Assembly (NCBI GenBank): GCA_031555145.1
Contig: JAVBUR010000020.1
Coordinates: 1 to 64,000, forward strand
Direction: 5' to 3'
DNA: 64,000 nucleotides
Origin: JAJDIA01 sp031555145
Lineage (GTDB): Bacteria; Bacteroidota; Bacteroidia; Bacteroidales; Tannerellaceae
A program made the position numbers and the translations under genes. Shown in pieces: positions 51,826-61,144 of this stretch; within the stretch, counting starts at the first letter, position 1; each line of letters starts with the position of its first letter. Below the pieces are notes generated by a model. That model was given only the letters and a program-made list of their open reading frames with translations, searched no databases and was not told the DNA's origin.

Positions 51826-54800
51826 CTTTCTGTTCTTTCTTTAAGGTGAATATAAAAGTGCTGCCTTTGCCCTCGCAGCTTTCCACACGGATATCTCCGC
51901 CCTGCAAATGTACAAATTCCTGTACGATAATCAGTCCGAGACCGGAGCCTTGTTCGTTAGCTGTCCCTTTGGTACGGATACGGGAGTCGAGACGGAAGAG
52001 GCGTTGCCGGTTTTCCGGACTAATACCGACACCCTGGTCAGTGACGGAGACCTGTACCCTGTTTCCGCTTTCTACGGCAGTGATGACGACCGAAGAATGC
52101 GGGTGGGAAAAGTGGATCGCATTACCAATCAGATTACGGAAGATAGTGGAAAGTAAGTTCTCATCGGCTTGGACGGTATAATGCGATGGAATCTCATTGA
52201 TCAGGGCTATATGCTTTTTCCCGGCAATGAGTTGCAACAGCTCGATATTGTTGTTTAACAGAGCAGACAGGTTTACTTGCCTGAACGTCGGTTGGAGCAT
52301 GTCCATTTGCGAAACAACCCAAAGGAGCAGGTTTTCAAGTAGACTTCCTGTCTGGCTTGTGCTTTCATGAATGACGCGAATGATGCGGTGTTTCTCTTTT
52401 TCCTCTAACTGGTCGTATTGCTCGTAAAGTGTTTTCGTGGTGAGAGTAAGGGCTTTTAACGGATTGCGTAAGTCATGAGAGATGATGCCGAAGAAGCGGT
52501 TTTTGGAGTCGTTCGTGGCTTTCAGATCCTGTTCGGAAGCCTGTAGTTTACGGTTGGCTTCACGGAGTTCACCGGTGCGTTCGTTTACAATGCTTTCGAG
52601 TCGGAGATTGTCTTGTTTGAGGTGTCTTTCCCTGGCTCGGATAAGGATGTAGATGCCTGTGCCAAGGAGGACAATCAAGAGGATAAAGAACCAAAACTGC
52701 CGATACCAGGGAGTGGCAATCAACAGGTAAAATTCTTTTCCGGCACTATCCCATTCACCGAAGGGATCAGTGGCTTCGACAATGAACGTGTATGCACCTG
52801 AGGGAATGTTGGTATACCGGGCGGTTAGGACTGGTGCTTTGGTATAGTTCCAATCAGTGTCGAAACCATCCAGTTTATAGCGGTAACGGAGTTGTTCGCC
52901 GAATAGATAGTCAGTAGATGCAAAACTGATTGAAAAGGAGTTGTCTCGGTATCTAAGATTGACCCCGTCTACCTGGTTGAGATCAAAGTAACGGAGGGAA
53001 TCGCCGACTGTGAAACGTGACAACGTGGCGGATTTAGCCTCGAAGCCGGAAAGCAGGGCCTCTGGATGGATGATATTAAAGCCAAAGTCACCACCGAAAG
53101 CAAGGTCTTCGTTTTGCAGTTTGCATCCCGCAGCGGAAAACTCCTTTCCCTGCAGGCCCGGAAAATCAGACAGGTGGCGGATAATCGTGCCGGAAGAGGA
53201 GAGAGCGAAGATTCCGTCGTTTGTGCTTATCCATAAGTTCCCTCTGCCGTCTTCTTCGATGTGCATAATGTGGTAACCGGTCAGCCCATCGACAGACTGA
53301 AAACAGTCCTCATGAGGATCGTAGTGATCCAGCCCCTTTTGTGTTCCGACCCAAGTGTCGCCGCGGCTTGTATGAAAAATACAGTTGATACAATTATCTG
53401 AAATCCCCTGTTTGTCCCATTCGTGGTGGATGTAGTGTTTCAACCGGTCGGTAGTAGGATGGAGGATACTGATACCCCGTTCGGTAGTACCGATCCAGAT
53501 ATTGCCGGAATGATCCTGTGTGATACAACTGGTGAGGCGGGAGGTGAGGGTTCTGTCGTTGGGGATGCTTAGGTCAGTGAAGCGGCCGCTCTGTCGATCC
53601 AGCAGGCAAAGCCCGCTTTCGCCGGATATCCAAAGTTGATTATTTGGTCCTTCGCAGGCCTCCAGTAACAGCTTGCTTGTAATACCAAACGGGTTTTGGG
53701 AATCGTATGGGTAGTGGGTTACTTTTTCGTTGTCGGGGGATATGGAGGCGAGACCTCCGTTGGTGCAGACCCATATCGTGTGGTCTGCGGAAGCGTAGAG
53801 CCAGGCTGAATTACCGGGTATGTCTTTTTGTATGGTGTATCCTGGGGAATGGGTATTTGTCTGTTTCGTGTTATCGATTCTGACCAGTCCTTCAGAGCAG
53901 ACGATATAGGTACGGTTGTTGTCATGCAGGATCTGTATAACTTTATGTATATCCAGGTTGGTAGGTTGCAGCCTGCTGTGTTGGGTGTCGAAATAGTAGA
54001 GCCCGTTCTCCGTCCCTATCCAGAGGATTCCTGCAGGGTCTTCACAAAGGGAACGAATGGTGTCATTCTCTAGTGTGATTACTGTCTGTATCTGATTATT
54101 CCGGGTGTCGATTTGTTTGAGGGCGGTTTTCATACCGATCCAAATCCGTTGACTGTTATGACTGTCTGCCAGTATGACCCATTCGTCGATGCTACTGTCG
54201 GTAATTGTTTCAAACCGGTCGTCAGCCGGGGTATGCTTGATGATTGAATGTAGATAGACGATCCAGGTAGCATTTTCCTGAAAGTGGAATCGCAGAAAAT
54301 CAAGCATATAAGGGATATTCACCCATCGGGCGTTGCACCAGGCGAAGTATTGCTCAAACAAACTACGGTTGATGTAATCGGCGGGTAGGATACCTCCGTA
54401 GCGGACATAGGTTTGGGTGTTGAAGTCATAGTAACCATAATAACTATGTCCTCCGATATACATACGCTGGTTCGTGGGGTTATAGAAGAGACCCTTGATT
54501 TTGTTTTTGGGTTGGTTGCCGGGCATGTAGTGCTTGGGAAGGAAGATGCCTTTTTCGCGATCGAAGAGGTTAAGCCCGAAGGCTTCCCAGGTGGCACACC
54601 AGAAATTGGATTGACTATCTTCCAGAAAACCGGCATACCAGTTGGCACCGAAGGGGTTTCCTTCGAATACACGAGGATAGTTGTTATCAGCAGGCCGGCT
54701 CCATAGAGCGTAGCGTTTGAATCGGCCGGATGCTTTATCGAAGACATTGAAGCCAACATGCGACCAAAGCCCGACATATATCTTACCATTGCTGTCCTGA

Positions 54801-56230
54801 TAAAAGGCTGACACTTTGTTTTCATTGACAGTTTTAAATGTGAGAGGCGCATTTCGGAAAGAACTATAGGATGCAAATGCATTTTCTTCTTTTGTATGAT
54901 CGTTCCCAGGTTGGATAAAGGCGTGTCGGAAGTATTGTTTCAGTACGTCTTTTTCACGCTTAAATGTTTGTTCATCGAGATTGTGTGTGAGCAGATTGTA
55001 GGTGAGATTACCGAAACGTTCCGTTCTCAGGGAGAAGGTGTCCACACCATTTTCAGCGGTTCCAACCCAAATAAGACCGTCGGTGTCCTGCATAAGGGCG
55101 GTTATGTTGTTTGAACTGAGCCCATCCCTGAGACCGTAGAGTTGTTTGTAGTGTCGGATAGTGTTCCATTCGGAGGAATAGAGTGAAATACCTTTCTCCG
55201 TTCCGATCCAGATATTGCCACTCTTATCTTTATATAGACAATGTACCTGATTGGAGATAAGGGATTCAGCATCGAAGGGATGATTGCGGATGGCGAGGGT
55301 CTCTTTTTTGTCCAAATCGATCTGTAGGAGACCGGGCGAACCTCCGATCCATAGTTTACCGTCGTTTCCACAGACGGCAGATGTGGCGGAAATCCCTACT
55401 GTTGCGACGCTTTCAAACATGCCGGAAGAGGAATTATAGCACAGGAATCGGTTATTGGAATTTCCACAAAAGAGTTGCCCGTCCGGTGTTTCAGCAAAGA
55501 ACGTGGTTTCACCGGTATAGTAGGTGCTGTCGGCCTTGACTTCCAACGCCTTTGTCGGATCTTTATCCCTGATTTTGTGGGGAATAAGATTTCGTCCTCC
55601 GACCCAGAGGTGGTTATCGGAATCTTCAAAAAAATGGTAATAATGGTAGTTCTTATTTCCTTCGTAGTTGGGAAAGCTTATATTGCCGTGTATCCAATTG
55701 TCCGTTTTTATATTGTATTTACTCAGGAACCCTCCTTCAGAGAGTACCCAGAGAAAACCGTCATGGCCGGTATAAAGCGCCTGAATAGCATTACTCCGGG
55801 GGCTTTTATTGATGTTATCTCCGGCAAGGTAACGGGTAAAGTTGTTTTCGTTCCGGTTGTAACGGTTCAGCCCGTTCTGTGTGCCAATCCAGAGATTTCC
55901 GTCAGAATCTTCAGCCAGGGTGGTAACTGCGTTATCAGACAGGCTGCTTGGAACGTTTTTTTCGTTATGGTAAACGGTGAATGTGTGTCCGTCATACCGG
56001 GTGAGTCCGTTGAGGGTGGCAAACCACATGATATGGTATTGGTCTTCAACGATATTCAAGACAAGGTTTGCACTCAGACCATCTTTCACCGAAAAATTCT
56101 TGAATCGGATATACTGCGCTTGCCTTCCGACAAAAAGATTATCGGAATAGGCCGTTGCCGCTGTAATAATAGCTATGATCGACGACAACAAGAAGGTTAA
56201 CACGCATTTTCTTCCGGTGTAATAGTCCAT
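51818..56230 (-). CDS. Propeller-type sensor histidine kinase (split hybrid system)
   Basis: A 1470-residue membrane sensor. A signal segment (about residues 12-30) leads into many two-component-regulator propeller repeats of the form DxxGxLWIGTxxGLxxY (about 35-1050), two seven-bladed propellers by length. A Y_Y_Y domain (about 1085-1150) and one transmembrane helix (about 1177-1197) follow. Then come HisKA with ISHDLRNPLK (phospho-His near 1251) and HATPase with N-box FRNLIGNAIHF and G-boxes DQGVGIS and GSGLGL. Bacteroides hybrid systems usually fuse a receiver and AraC domain; here these are absent and a separate LuxR-type regulator is encoded. The ligand is probably a periplasmic glycan fragment by analogy only. 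Confidence 0.93.
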   Translation of the reverse strand: MDYYTGRKCVLTFLLSSIIAIITAATAYSDNLFVGRQAQYIRFKNFSVKDGLSANLVLNIVEDQYHIMWFATLNGLTRYDGHTFTVYHNEKNVPSSLSDNAVTTLAEDSDGNLWIGTQNGLNRYNRNENNFTRYLAGDNINKSPRSNAIQALYTGHDGFLWVLSEGGFLSKYNIKTDNWIHGNISFPNYEGNKNYHYYHFFEDSDNHLWVGGRNLIPHKIRDKDPTKALEVKADSTYYTGETTFFAETPDGQLFCGNSNNRFLCYNSSSGMFESVATVGISATSAVCGNDGKLWIGGSPGLLQIDLDKKETLAIRNHPFDAESLISNQVHCLYKDKSGNIWIGTEKGISLYSSEWNTIRHYKQLYGLRDGLSSNNITALMQDTDGLIWVGTAENGVDTFSLRTERFGNLTYNLLTHNLDEQTFKREKDVLKQYFRHAFIQPGNDHTKEENAFASYSSFRNAPLTFKTVNENKVSAFYQDSNGKIYVGLWSHVGFNVFDKASGRFKRYALWSRPADNNYPRVFEGNPFGANWYAGFLEDSQSNFWCATWEAFGLNLFDREKGIFLPKHYMPGNQPKNKIKGLFYNPTNQRMYIGGHSYYGYYDFNTQTYVRYGGILPADYINRSLFEQYFAWCNARWVNIPYMLDFLRFHFQENATWIVYLHSIIKHTPADDRFETITDSSIDEWVILADSHNSQRIWIGMKTALKQIDTRNNQIQTVITLENDTIRSLCEDPAGILWIGTENGLYYFDTQHSRLQPTNLDIHKVIQILHDNNRTYIVCSEGLVRIDNTKQTNTHSPGYTIQKDIPGNSAWLYASADHTIWVCTNGGLASISPDNEKVTHYPYDSQNPFGITSKLLLEACEGPNNQLWISGESGLCLLDRQSGRFTDLSIPNDRTLTSRLTSCITQDHSGNIWIGTTERGISILHPTTDRLKHYIHHEWDKQGISDNCINCIFHTSRGDTWVGTQKGLDHYDPHEDCFQSVDGLTGYHIMHIEEDGRGNLWISTNDGIFALSSSGTIIRHLSDFPGLQGKEFSAAGCKLQNEDLAFGGDFGFNIIHPEALLSGFEAKSATLSRFTVGDSLRYFDLNQVDGVNLRYRDNSFSISFASTDYLFGEQLRYRYKLDGFDTDWNYTKAPVLTARYTNIPSGAYTFIVEATDPFGEWDSAGKEFYLLIATPWYRQFWFFILLIVLLGTGIYILIRARERHLKQDNLRLESIVNERTGELREANRKLQASEQDLKATNDSKNRFFGIISHDLRNPLKALTLTTKTLYEQYDQLEEKEKHRIIRVIHESTSQTGSLLENLLLWVVSQMDMLQPTFRQVNLSALLNNNIELLQLIAGKKHIALINEIPSHYTVQADENLLSTIFRNLIGNAIHFSHPHSSVVITAVESGNRVQVSVTDQGVGISPENRQRLFRLDSRIRTKGTANEQGSGLGLIIVQEFVHLQGGDIRVESCEGKGSTFIFTLKKEQKDD

Positions 56231-56318
56231 ATATGCAGAGATTCGCGGCTAATATATAAAATATTAGGGAATGGAGGGCATGTTTTGTTTTTGACATCTG
56301 TTTGATTGTCACATATTT

Positions 56319-57440
56319 TTAATCCAATATCGTTGACCACCATTTACTGAATACCTGTGCGGTATCATGCAGCAGCACAGGTTCTCCGATCATAGGCGTG
56401 AGTAGGTTCAGCGAATCCTGTTCGGCAGCCTTGGAAATATTCTCCAGTGGGGCATGCCAGGAATGCTTGCCTAAAGCGTATTTAGAGTTATGGATGGTCA
56501 ACAGTCGATTGGCATGCAGGTCTTTGGCAGCCAGAACCAAATCTTCCGGAAGCAAGTGTATGTATTTCCAGTCCTTATCGTACTGCCCGTTTTCAAGGAT
56601 AGCAAGGTCGATATTCCCGAAGCGTTTACTGATATCGGCAAAGTGTGTATCATAACCACCGTCACCCCCCAGATAAATCGTTTGTGAAGGTGTTTGCAGC
56701 ATATACGAGGCCCACAATGTCTTATTCGGCGACAGACCGCGCCCCGAGAAATGTCGGGTAGGCAGACAATAGATAGTCGATCCATTATCAAGCGTAACCT
56801 GTTCACCCCAGTAGAGTTCGATGATACGGTCTTTGCTGAATCCCCAGTACTCGAAGTGTTCGCCTACTCCCAGCGGACAGATAACCTTACCAACACGGTC
56901 TTTGATCTGCTTAATCGTTTCATAATCGAGATGATCCCAATGATCGTGCGAGATAATCACATAGTCGATATCCGGTATATCAGTAGGACTGTACAGATTC
57001 GTCCCTTTAAACGGCTTATTGAAAAATGAAACAGGAGAAGCCGTTACCAGTGTCGGATCAGTCAGAAACCTATTACCGCCAGTTTGCAGAAAGAGGGTCG
57101 AGTGCCCCAACCATACCAACATTTCTTCGTCGCGACTGAATTGCTTCAGATCCGTTTTAACTGCCGGCAAATCTGTCTCCGGATATAATCCTTCCTTTTT
57201 ATCAAAGAAGAAGTGGAATAAGGCACCCACCATAGAACCATCCGACGTGACTTGTTGGGTAGGAGAGAGGTTCTGAAAACTGCCGTCGCGATAGTTAGGC
57301 GACTGCTGTATCCTTTCCAAACGTTCGCCACGCGGTATACGCCCAAAACTCGGCTGATTGATAAATAGCACGGTTGCAATAAAAATAACAAACACAACAA
57401 ACACAACTATACACATGATGCCATTACTCCTTTTCTTCAT
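56319..57440 (-). CDS. MBL-fold metallo-hydrolase (NAPE-PLD/UlaG-like)
   Basis: A 373-residue metallo-beta-lactamase-fold protein with an N-terminal membrane anchor (IVVFVVFVIFIATVLFI). The zinc site includes the motif HDHWDH (about residues 165-170), PTRHFSGRG and GGDGGYDTHF. The segment WLGHSTLFLQTGGNRFLTDP matches the NAPE-PLD-like subgroup. A phosphodiesterase or lactonase-type hydrolysis at the membrane is likely; substrate unknown. Confidence 0.88.
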   Translation of the reverse strand: MKKRSNGIMCIVVFVVFVIFIATVLFINQPSFGRIPRGERLERIQQSPNYRDGSFQNLSPTQQVTSDGSMVGALFHFFFDKKEGLYPETDLPAVKTDLKQFSRDEEMLVWLGHSTLFLQTGGNRFLTDPTLVTASPVSFFNKPFKGTNLYSPTDIPDIDYVIISHDHWDHLDYETIKQIKDRVGKVICPLGVGEHFEYWGFSKDRIIELYWGEQVTLDNGSTIYCLPTRHFSGRGLSPNKTLWASYMLQTPSQTIYLGGDGGYDTHFADISKRFGNIDLAILENGQYDKDWKYIHLLPEDLVLAAKDLHANRLLTIHNSKYALGKHSWHAPLENISKAAEQDSLNLLTPMIGEPVLLHDTAQVFSKWWSTILD

Positions 57441-57473
57441 TATTCAATGATTATTATTCAGCTTGGGAAGCTG

Positions 57474-57481
57474 CAAAGATA
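57474..57481 (-). promoter_or_regulatory. -7 element of the MBL-fold gene
   Basis: On the minus strand it reads TATCTTTG, an exact -7 consensus match, 34 bp upstream of the ATG at 57440. Confidence 0.5.
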
Positions 57482-57505
57482 ACTCTTATTGTCTATTAAT
57501 TGTTG

Positions 57506-58039
57506 TCAAACATTCTTTCCTGCTTCATACGCCTGCATAACGGCAGGATTCCCCAGAATATCCCCTTTTGCCCAAGCACTAAATCCAAAAACATGACCAG
57601 CGTCCACCAGGTTAGGTGTCATGCGCAGGAAGTTAGTATAATCTGAAACGGTTCCCTCAATTGCCTGCTGATCCGGGTCGGCACAGGTAGCAATAATATA
57701 AGCCTTACCGCTGAATTCCCGGTAACGGGGAACAGTGCGGTCGATCAGTGTCTTCAACTGTCCGCACATCGCATAGAAATAGATGGGCGTACTGAATACC
57801 AATACATCGGCCTCCACCATTTTGCCCAGTATCTCATTCATGCTGTCTTTCTGGACGCACTTGCCCGTATTCATACAGTTACCACACCCTGTACAATAGT
57901 TGATCGTTTCATGGCGGAGGAATATTTTCTCTACACTGTGCCCTCTCTCTTCTGCCCCGCGCATAAACTGGTCGCACAACAAATCCGAATTACCGCCTTT
58001 GCGAGGACTGGCTGATAAGATAATGACTTTCTTACTCAT
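57506..58039 (-). CDS. Flavodoxin-family NAD(P)H-dependent reductase
   Basis: A 177-residue FMN-binding protein. The phosphate loop SASPRKGGNSD lies at about residues 9-19, and STPIYFYAMCGQLKTLIDR is the family signature. A CTGCGNCMNTGKC cluster (about residues 49-61) suggests an iron-sulfur or redox-active Cys site, as in iron-sulfur flavoproteins. It probably reduces quinones or small aromatics in the cytoplasm. Confidence 0.9.
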   Translation of the reverse strand: MSKKVIILSASPRKGGNSDLLCDQFMRGAEERGHSVEKIFLRHETINYCTGCGNCMNTGKCVQKDSMNEILGKMVEADVLVFSTPIYFYAMCGQLKTLIDRTVPRYREFSGKAYIIATCADPDQQAIEGTVSDYTNFLRMTPNLVDAGHVFGFSAWAKGDILGNPAVMQAYEAGKNV

Positions 58040-58068
58040 AATACTGTTAATTTGTAGTTCTTATGCCG

Positions 58069-58076
58069 CAAAGATA
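58069..58076 (-). promoter_or_regulatory. -7 element of the flavodoxin gene
   Basis: On the minus strand it reads TATCTTTG, an exact -7 consensus match, 30 bp upstream of the ATG at 58039. Confidence 0.5.
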
Positions 58077-58138
58077 AAACGAAAGACACAGGAATAAGTT
58101 TCACCTGCGGCTCAAAAAAAGTTTACTGAAAGGCTCAT

Positions 58139-58969
58139 TCATAAGCCGATACTTGTGGGCGCCATCCCGTATTCCTTCTTGAAAGCGGTAGAGAAGTGAG
58201 ACAGACTCTTGAATCCGATCTCTAAATAGACATCAGAAACCTTCTTCCCTTTATCGTGTAGTTGATGATAGGCCATTTCGAGCCGCTTCTTCATCAGCCA
58301 TCTTTCCGGTGAGAGATCGCTTATTCGTTTGAAGTCGCGTTTAAAAGTGGCAAGACTTCGCCCGGTAAAAGAGGCTATTTCTTCCAATGATAGATTATAC
58401 ATATAATTCTCGTTCAGGAAGTCAAGTATATCAATCTTCCACGGCTCAACAAAGTCAAAGAGTGTCACCGACGACCGTATATCAAGGCGTAGCAAAGCAT
58501 GTATTCCCTCGTGCAGTTTCAGCTTTGTCCATTCTTCGGATGGTTGGATAGACGAATCAAAAAAAGGAATCATAGAATGAAACAGACTTGTGATATCAGG
58601 AGTAGGAGGGAGAGGTATAATACTCATGTCACAATCCTCCAATCCCGTCGGCAGCCTGGACTTATCCATCTGTCGATAGTATTCCCGCAGGAATTTGCGG
58701 TTGAAGACCAGAAATACAGCTCGGAACCGCTCGTTACCTACAGAGCGATTGGTCATATTGACACGGTGATTCTTCCGGAGAAAGGCACATTCGCCTGAAC
58801 GAAAAGGTGTACTATTCTTACCATCTTCAATAAATAACTCCCCAGAATACACATACACAAGCATGTGGTCTTTCACCATATGTACGCAAGTTTCCCCATC
58901 ATTGAAGTGAAAACTGAAAAACACATCGGAGTAGTTGAATATAAGAGAACCTGATTGGGGTTGCGCCAT
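58139..58969 (-). CDS. AraC-family regulator
   Basis: A regulator of about 276 residues. The N-terminal cupin-like half contains VYSGELFIEDGKN and RSGECAFLRKNHRVNM, as in ExsA-type regulators. The C-terminal HTH pair contains LSLEEIASFTGRSLATFKRDF and VSDVYLEIGFKSLSHFSTAF, then KKEYGMAPTSIG. The frame extends to 59005, overlapping the upstream gene by 26 bp; the Met at 58969 avoids this. It is co-directional with the GNAT-YoaP gene and probably in one unit with it. Confidence 0.87.
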   Translation of the reverse strand: MAQPQSGSLIFNYSDVFFSFHFNDGETCVHMVKDHMLVYVYSGELFIEDGKNSTPFRSGECAFLRKNHRVNMTNRSVGNERFRAVFLVFNRKFLREYYRQMDKSRLPTGLEDCDMSIIPLPPTPDITSLFHSMIPFFDSSIQPSEEWTKLKLHEGIHALLRLDIRSSVTLFDFVEPWKIDILDFLNENYMYNLSLEEIASFTGRSLATFKRDFKRISDLSPERWLMKKRLEMAYHQLHDKGKKVSDVYLEIGFKSLSHFSTAFKKEYGMAPTSIGL

Positions 58970-58979
58970 GATACAGCTT

Positions 58980-59750
58980 TTATCTGGATTCAAGTACTTT
59001 GTCAAATCTCGAGTCCATACAAAGACTCAAGTCTGTAGTAACAAATTTACCCTTATAGAACAGACTGAATATAGTAGCAGGAGAAGGAGCAGCCTGTGCC
59101 TCCTCCATTGTCTCCAACTTGATGATTTTCAATGGAATATTCCTTCGTAGCGCAGTTGCCTCTAAAGAATAATACATATGAAACTCTGTGAACGGGCAAC
59201 GGTTCGAATAGTATGCCACCAAACCATCTTTATGAGAGCATTCGCCACTCAATACCCTTTCTTTAAATGCTGGATCTGTAGCCTCAGGATTAATCTTCAT
59301 AGCCAACAGGCTAAAACCATACGGCAGTTTCTGTATCGTTTCGAATCCCTGCCGTAACAACCATTTGGTATCACTCATAAAATGAAACTTGGACGTACCC
59401 ACAACTGTCACCAATCCATCCCGTCTCTGTTCCCGCGCATCGTCTATGGCCGATTGCAGCAAGGCCTTGCCGTATCCATGCCCTTTGTATTGTCCCGATA
59501 CCCAAAGGCAATTTACCATCAAATAGTTCGGTGCATCAACGGGAATCCAAGCCTTTTCGGCTGGTCCATATTCAATAAAAACCTTGGCCCGCTCGTCCAA
59601 ACGTCGGAAGATGTATCCATTATCAAACTCCCTTTTCAGCCATTCTTTTTTCTGTTCGTAGCTTTCTTTACACTTCTTGTCTGAAAAAGCACAGCAGATG
59701 TGTTCCTTTTCGATATTGTCCCGGGTAAGGGTGATAAATTGTGTTCCCAT
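58980..59750 (-). CDS. GNAT acetyltransferase with YoaP C-terminal domain
   Basis: A 256-residue protein. The GNAT acetyl-CoA site is GQYKGHGYGKALL (about residues 91-103) within MVNCLWVSGQYKG. The C-terminal part (about 190-256) matches the YoaP domain, with YYSNRCPFTEFH and FSLFYKGKFVTTDL. Substrate unknown. It is followed closely by an AraC regulator gene. Confidence 0.87.
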   Translation of the reverse strand: MGTQFITLTRDNIEKEHICCAFSDKKCKESYEQKKEWLKREFDNGYIFRRLDERAKVFIEYGPAEKAWIPVDAPNYLMVNCLWVSGQYKGHGYGKALLQSAIDDAREQRRDGLVTVVGTSKFHFMSDTKWLLRQGFETIQKLPYGFSLLAMKINPEATDPAFKERVLSGECSHKDGLVAYYSNRCPFTEFHMYYSLEATALRRNIPLKIIKLETMEEAQAAPSPATIFSLFYKGKFVTTDLSLCMDSRFDKVLESR

Positions 59751-59780
59751 AATAAAACAAAGGTAATATAAAAGGCGAGT

Positions 59781-60316
59781 TTAGTGCATTATGGATTTAT
59801 ATAGATTTTCCGTTTTGTTGAATGCGTCGATATCGATGCTGTATAGACCTCGGGATACTTGGTCTTCTCTTTTTATTTTGGAGAGGTCGGTAAAACTTCT
59901 AACTTCTACTTCGGTGGTTACTTCTTTGTTTATGATTCCCCCCAGGATATATAGTTTATTGTTGTGGAAATGGAGGGTAGCATCTTCCATCTGTAGATCA
60001 ATGGCATAGGCTTTAGTCTCTTGGGTGACAGTGTCAAACAGGTAAATGAAGCCTTTGTTAAAAATATAGACCAGATGGCCATTGGATGTAACTGCCGGAC
60101 GGTCGGCTTCATGTTTCAGTTGTGACTCGATGGTAGTTTGTTTGGCAGATCGTAGGATTCGATGGTATTCAATCGTTTGAATGAGCGCCCGCCTACGAGG
60201 TATATCTTGTTGTTTATCAAGACGCCTGTTGCTTCTTTGGGCTCATCACTATTATATGCTGTCTTTTCATGATGGTAGAGGTATATATTTCCACAAATAT
60301 AGTGTTTATGTAACAT
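59781..60316 (-). pseudogene. Frameshifted kelch-repeat gene
   Basis: Two frames join into one kelch-like protein. From an ATG at 60316 the first frame gives VLINNKIYLVGGRSF and NTIESYDLPNK and then stops. Near 60146-60150 the reading shifts to a frame giving TTIESQLKHEADRP, GHLVYIFNKGFIYLFD and FHNNKLYILGGI, ending with a stop at 59781. The repeated NNKxYxxGG kelch cores confirm a single gene of about 178 codons broken by one frameshift; the N-terminus may also be missing. An 11-bp repeat array lies just upstream. Confidence 0.75.
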
Positions 60317-60349
60317 ACCTGTTCGGATCTGAAGAGAGGAGTTTTTTTA

Positions 60350-60415
60350 CATGCCTATTACATGCCTATTACATGCCTATTACATGCCTATATGTTGCCT
60401 ATACTATAGCTATAC
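60350..60415. repeat. 11-bp phased repeat array CATGCCTATTA
   Basis: Three perfect tandem units CATGCCTATTA start at 60350, 60361 and 60372. They are followed by CATGCCTATAT (60383), a degenerate GTTGCCTATAC (60394) and a further decayed unit around 60405. The GCCTA core keeps an exact 11-bp period for at least five units. The array lies between the kelch pseudogene and the stop of the next leftward gene. Confidence 0.85.
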
Positions 60416-60484
60416 TTTTTCTGTAGGAAAATGTGTGCCCTTTAAATTCGAATATAAGCAATAGAAAGTTACACCAGCCGCTGA

Positions 60485-61078
60485 CTACCTGCGGTGTGGA
60501 GGATAGTCGTAGGTGTATCCATACAGATGTTTCTCGATCAGATAGAGGAACAGCGCTTGTTCATCGTTGCGGTATTGTTTGATCACACTTGGCCAGATGT
60601 CTTTGCCGTATTCCACCTTGTTGCCGTTGCTGTCGGTGTAAATATGGCTGTCGAAGATATCAGTCTTAAGGGTGGCGCTTTTCCCATTCTCTCCATTGAA
60701 CACAAGATGACCGAAGATATCTTTCTTGATGGAGATATTAACACGGGGGGAGTTTTCAGGTTGATTCGTATGGTGGTTCGAATTAACGGTGACCTGAGGG
60801 GCAACGTAGGGAGGCATCTCTTTGTTCCATTCGTCTAAGATGCCATCTACAAAATAAAGGACATACGTACTGTTGTCGGCCGTCTTGTATCCCAAGGTGA
60901 GTTCGTTGCCTTTGGCACCAAGGGGTTCATAGTTCTTTCCCATAATGGAAATAACACGTTCTTTGGTCATCCCGACATCGATCTTTTTCATGTTACTATC
61001 GGCCGACATCACGTTCTGGAAAGAAGCACAAGAGGTAAAAAGAATACCAGTCAGGGCAATGGCAAGGAATTGTTTCAT
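60485..61078 (-). CDS. Hypothetical lipoprotein with SmpA/BamE-like start
   Basis: A lipoprotein of about 197 residues with lipobox LFTSC (Cys near 17). KKIDVGMTKERVISIMGKNYEPLG resembles the SmpA/OmlA (BamE-like) helix-turn motif, and YVLYFVDGILDEWN follows. The C-terminal half (about 95-197) is unrecognised. Two adjacent Met codons (61081, 61078) are possible starts. A promoter with -7 TACTTTTG and -33 TTTG lies upstream. It is divergent from the ABC permease. Confidence 0.72.
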   Translation of the reverse strand: MKQFLAIALTGILFTSCASFQNVMSADSNMKKIDVGMTKERVISIMGKNYEPLGAKGNELTLGYKTADNSTYVLYFVDGILDEWNKEMPPYVAPQVTVNSNHHTNQPENSPRVNISIKKDIFGHLVFNGENGKSATLKTDIFDSHIYTDSNGNKVEYGKDIWPSVIKQYRNDEQALFLYLIEKHLYGYTYDYPPHRR

Positions 61079-61105
61079 CATATATACTGTTTTGTTATGT
61101 TGAGG

Positions 61106-61139
61106 CAAAAGTAAGAAAATATCGGCGCGGGTGTACAAA
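61106..61139 (-). promoter_or_regulatory. Promoter of the SmpA-like lipoprotein gene
   Basis: Minus strand: -7 TACTTTTG (61106-61113) and -33 TTTG (61136-61139), 22 bases apart. The start would be about 61099, some 20 bases before the gene. Confidence 0.55.
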
Positions 61140-61144
61140 TATTG

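Noticed and set aside
60350..60415. 11-bp repeat array as a CRISPR
   Set aside because: Units are 11 bp with no spacers and no cas genes are present.
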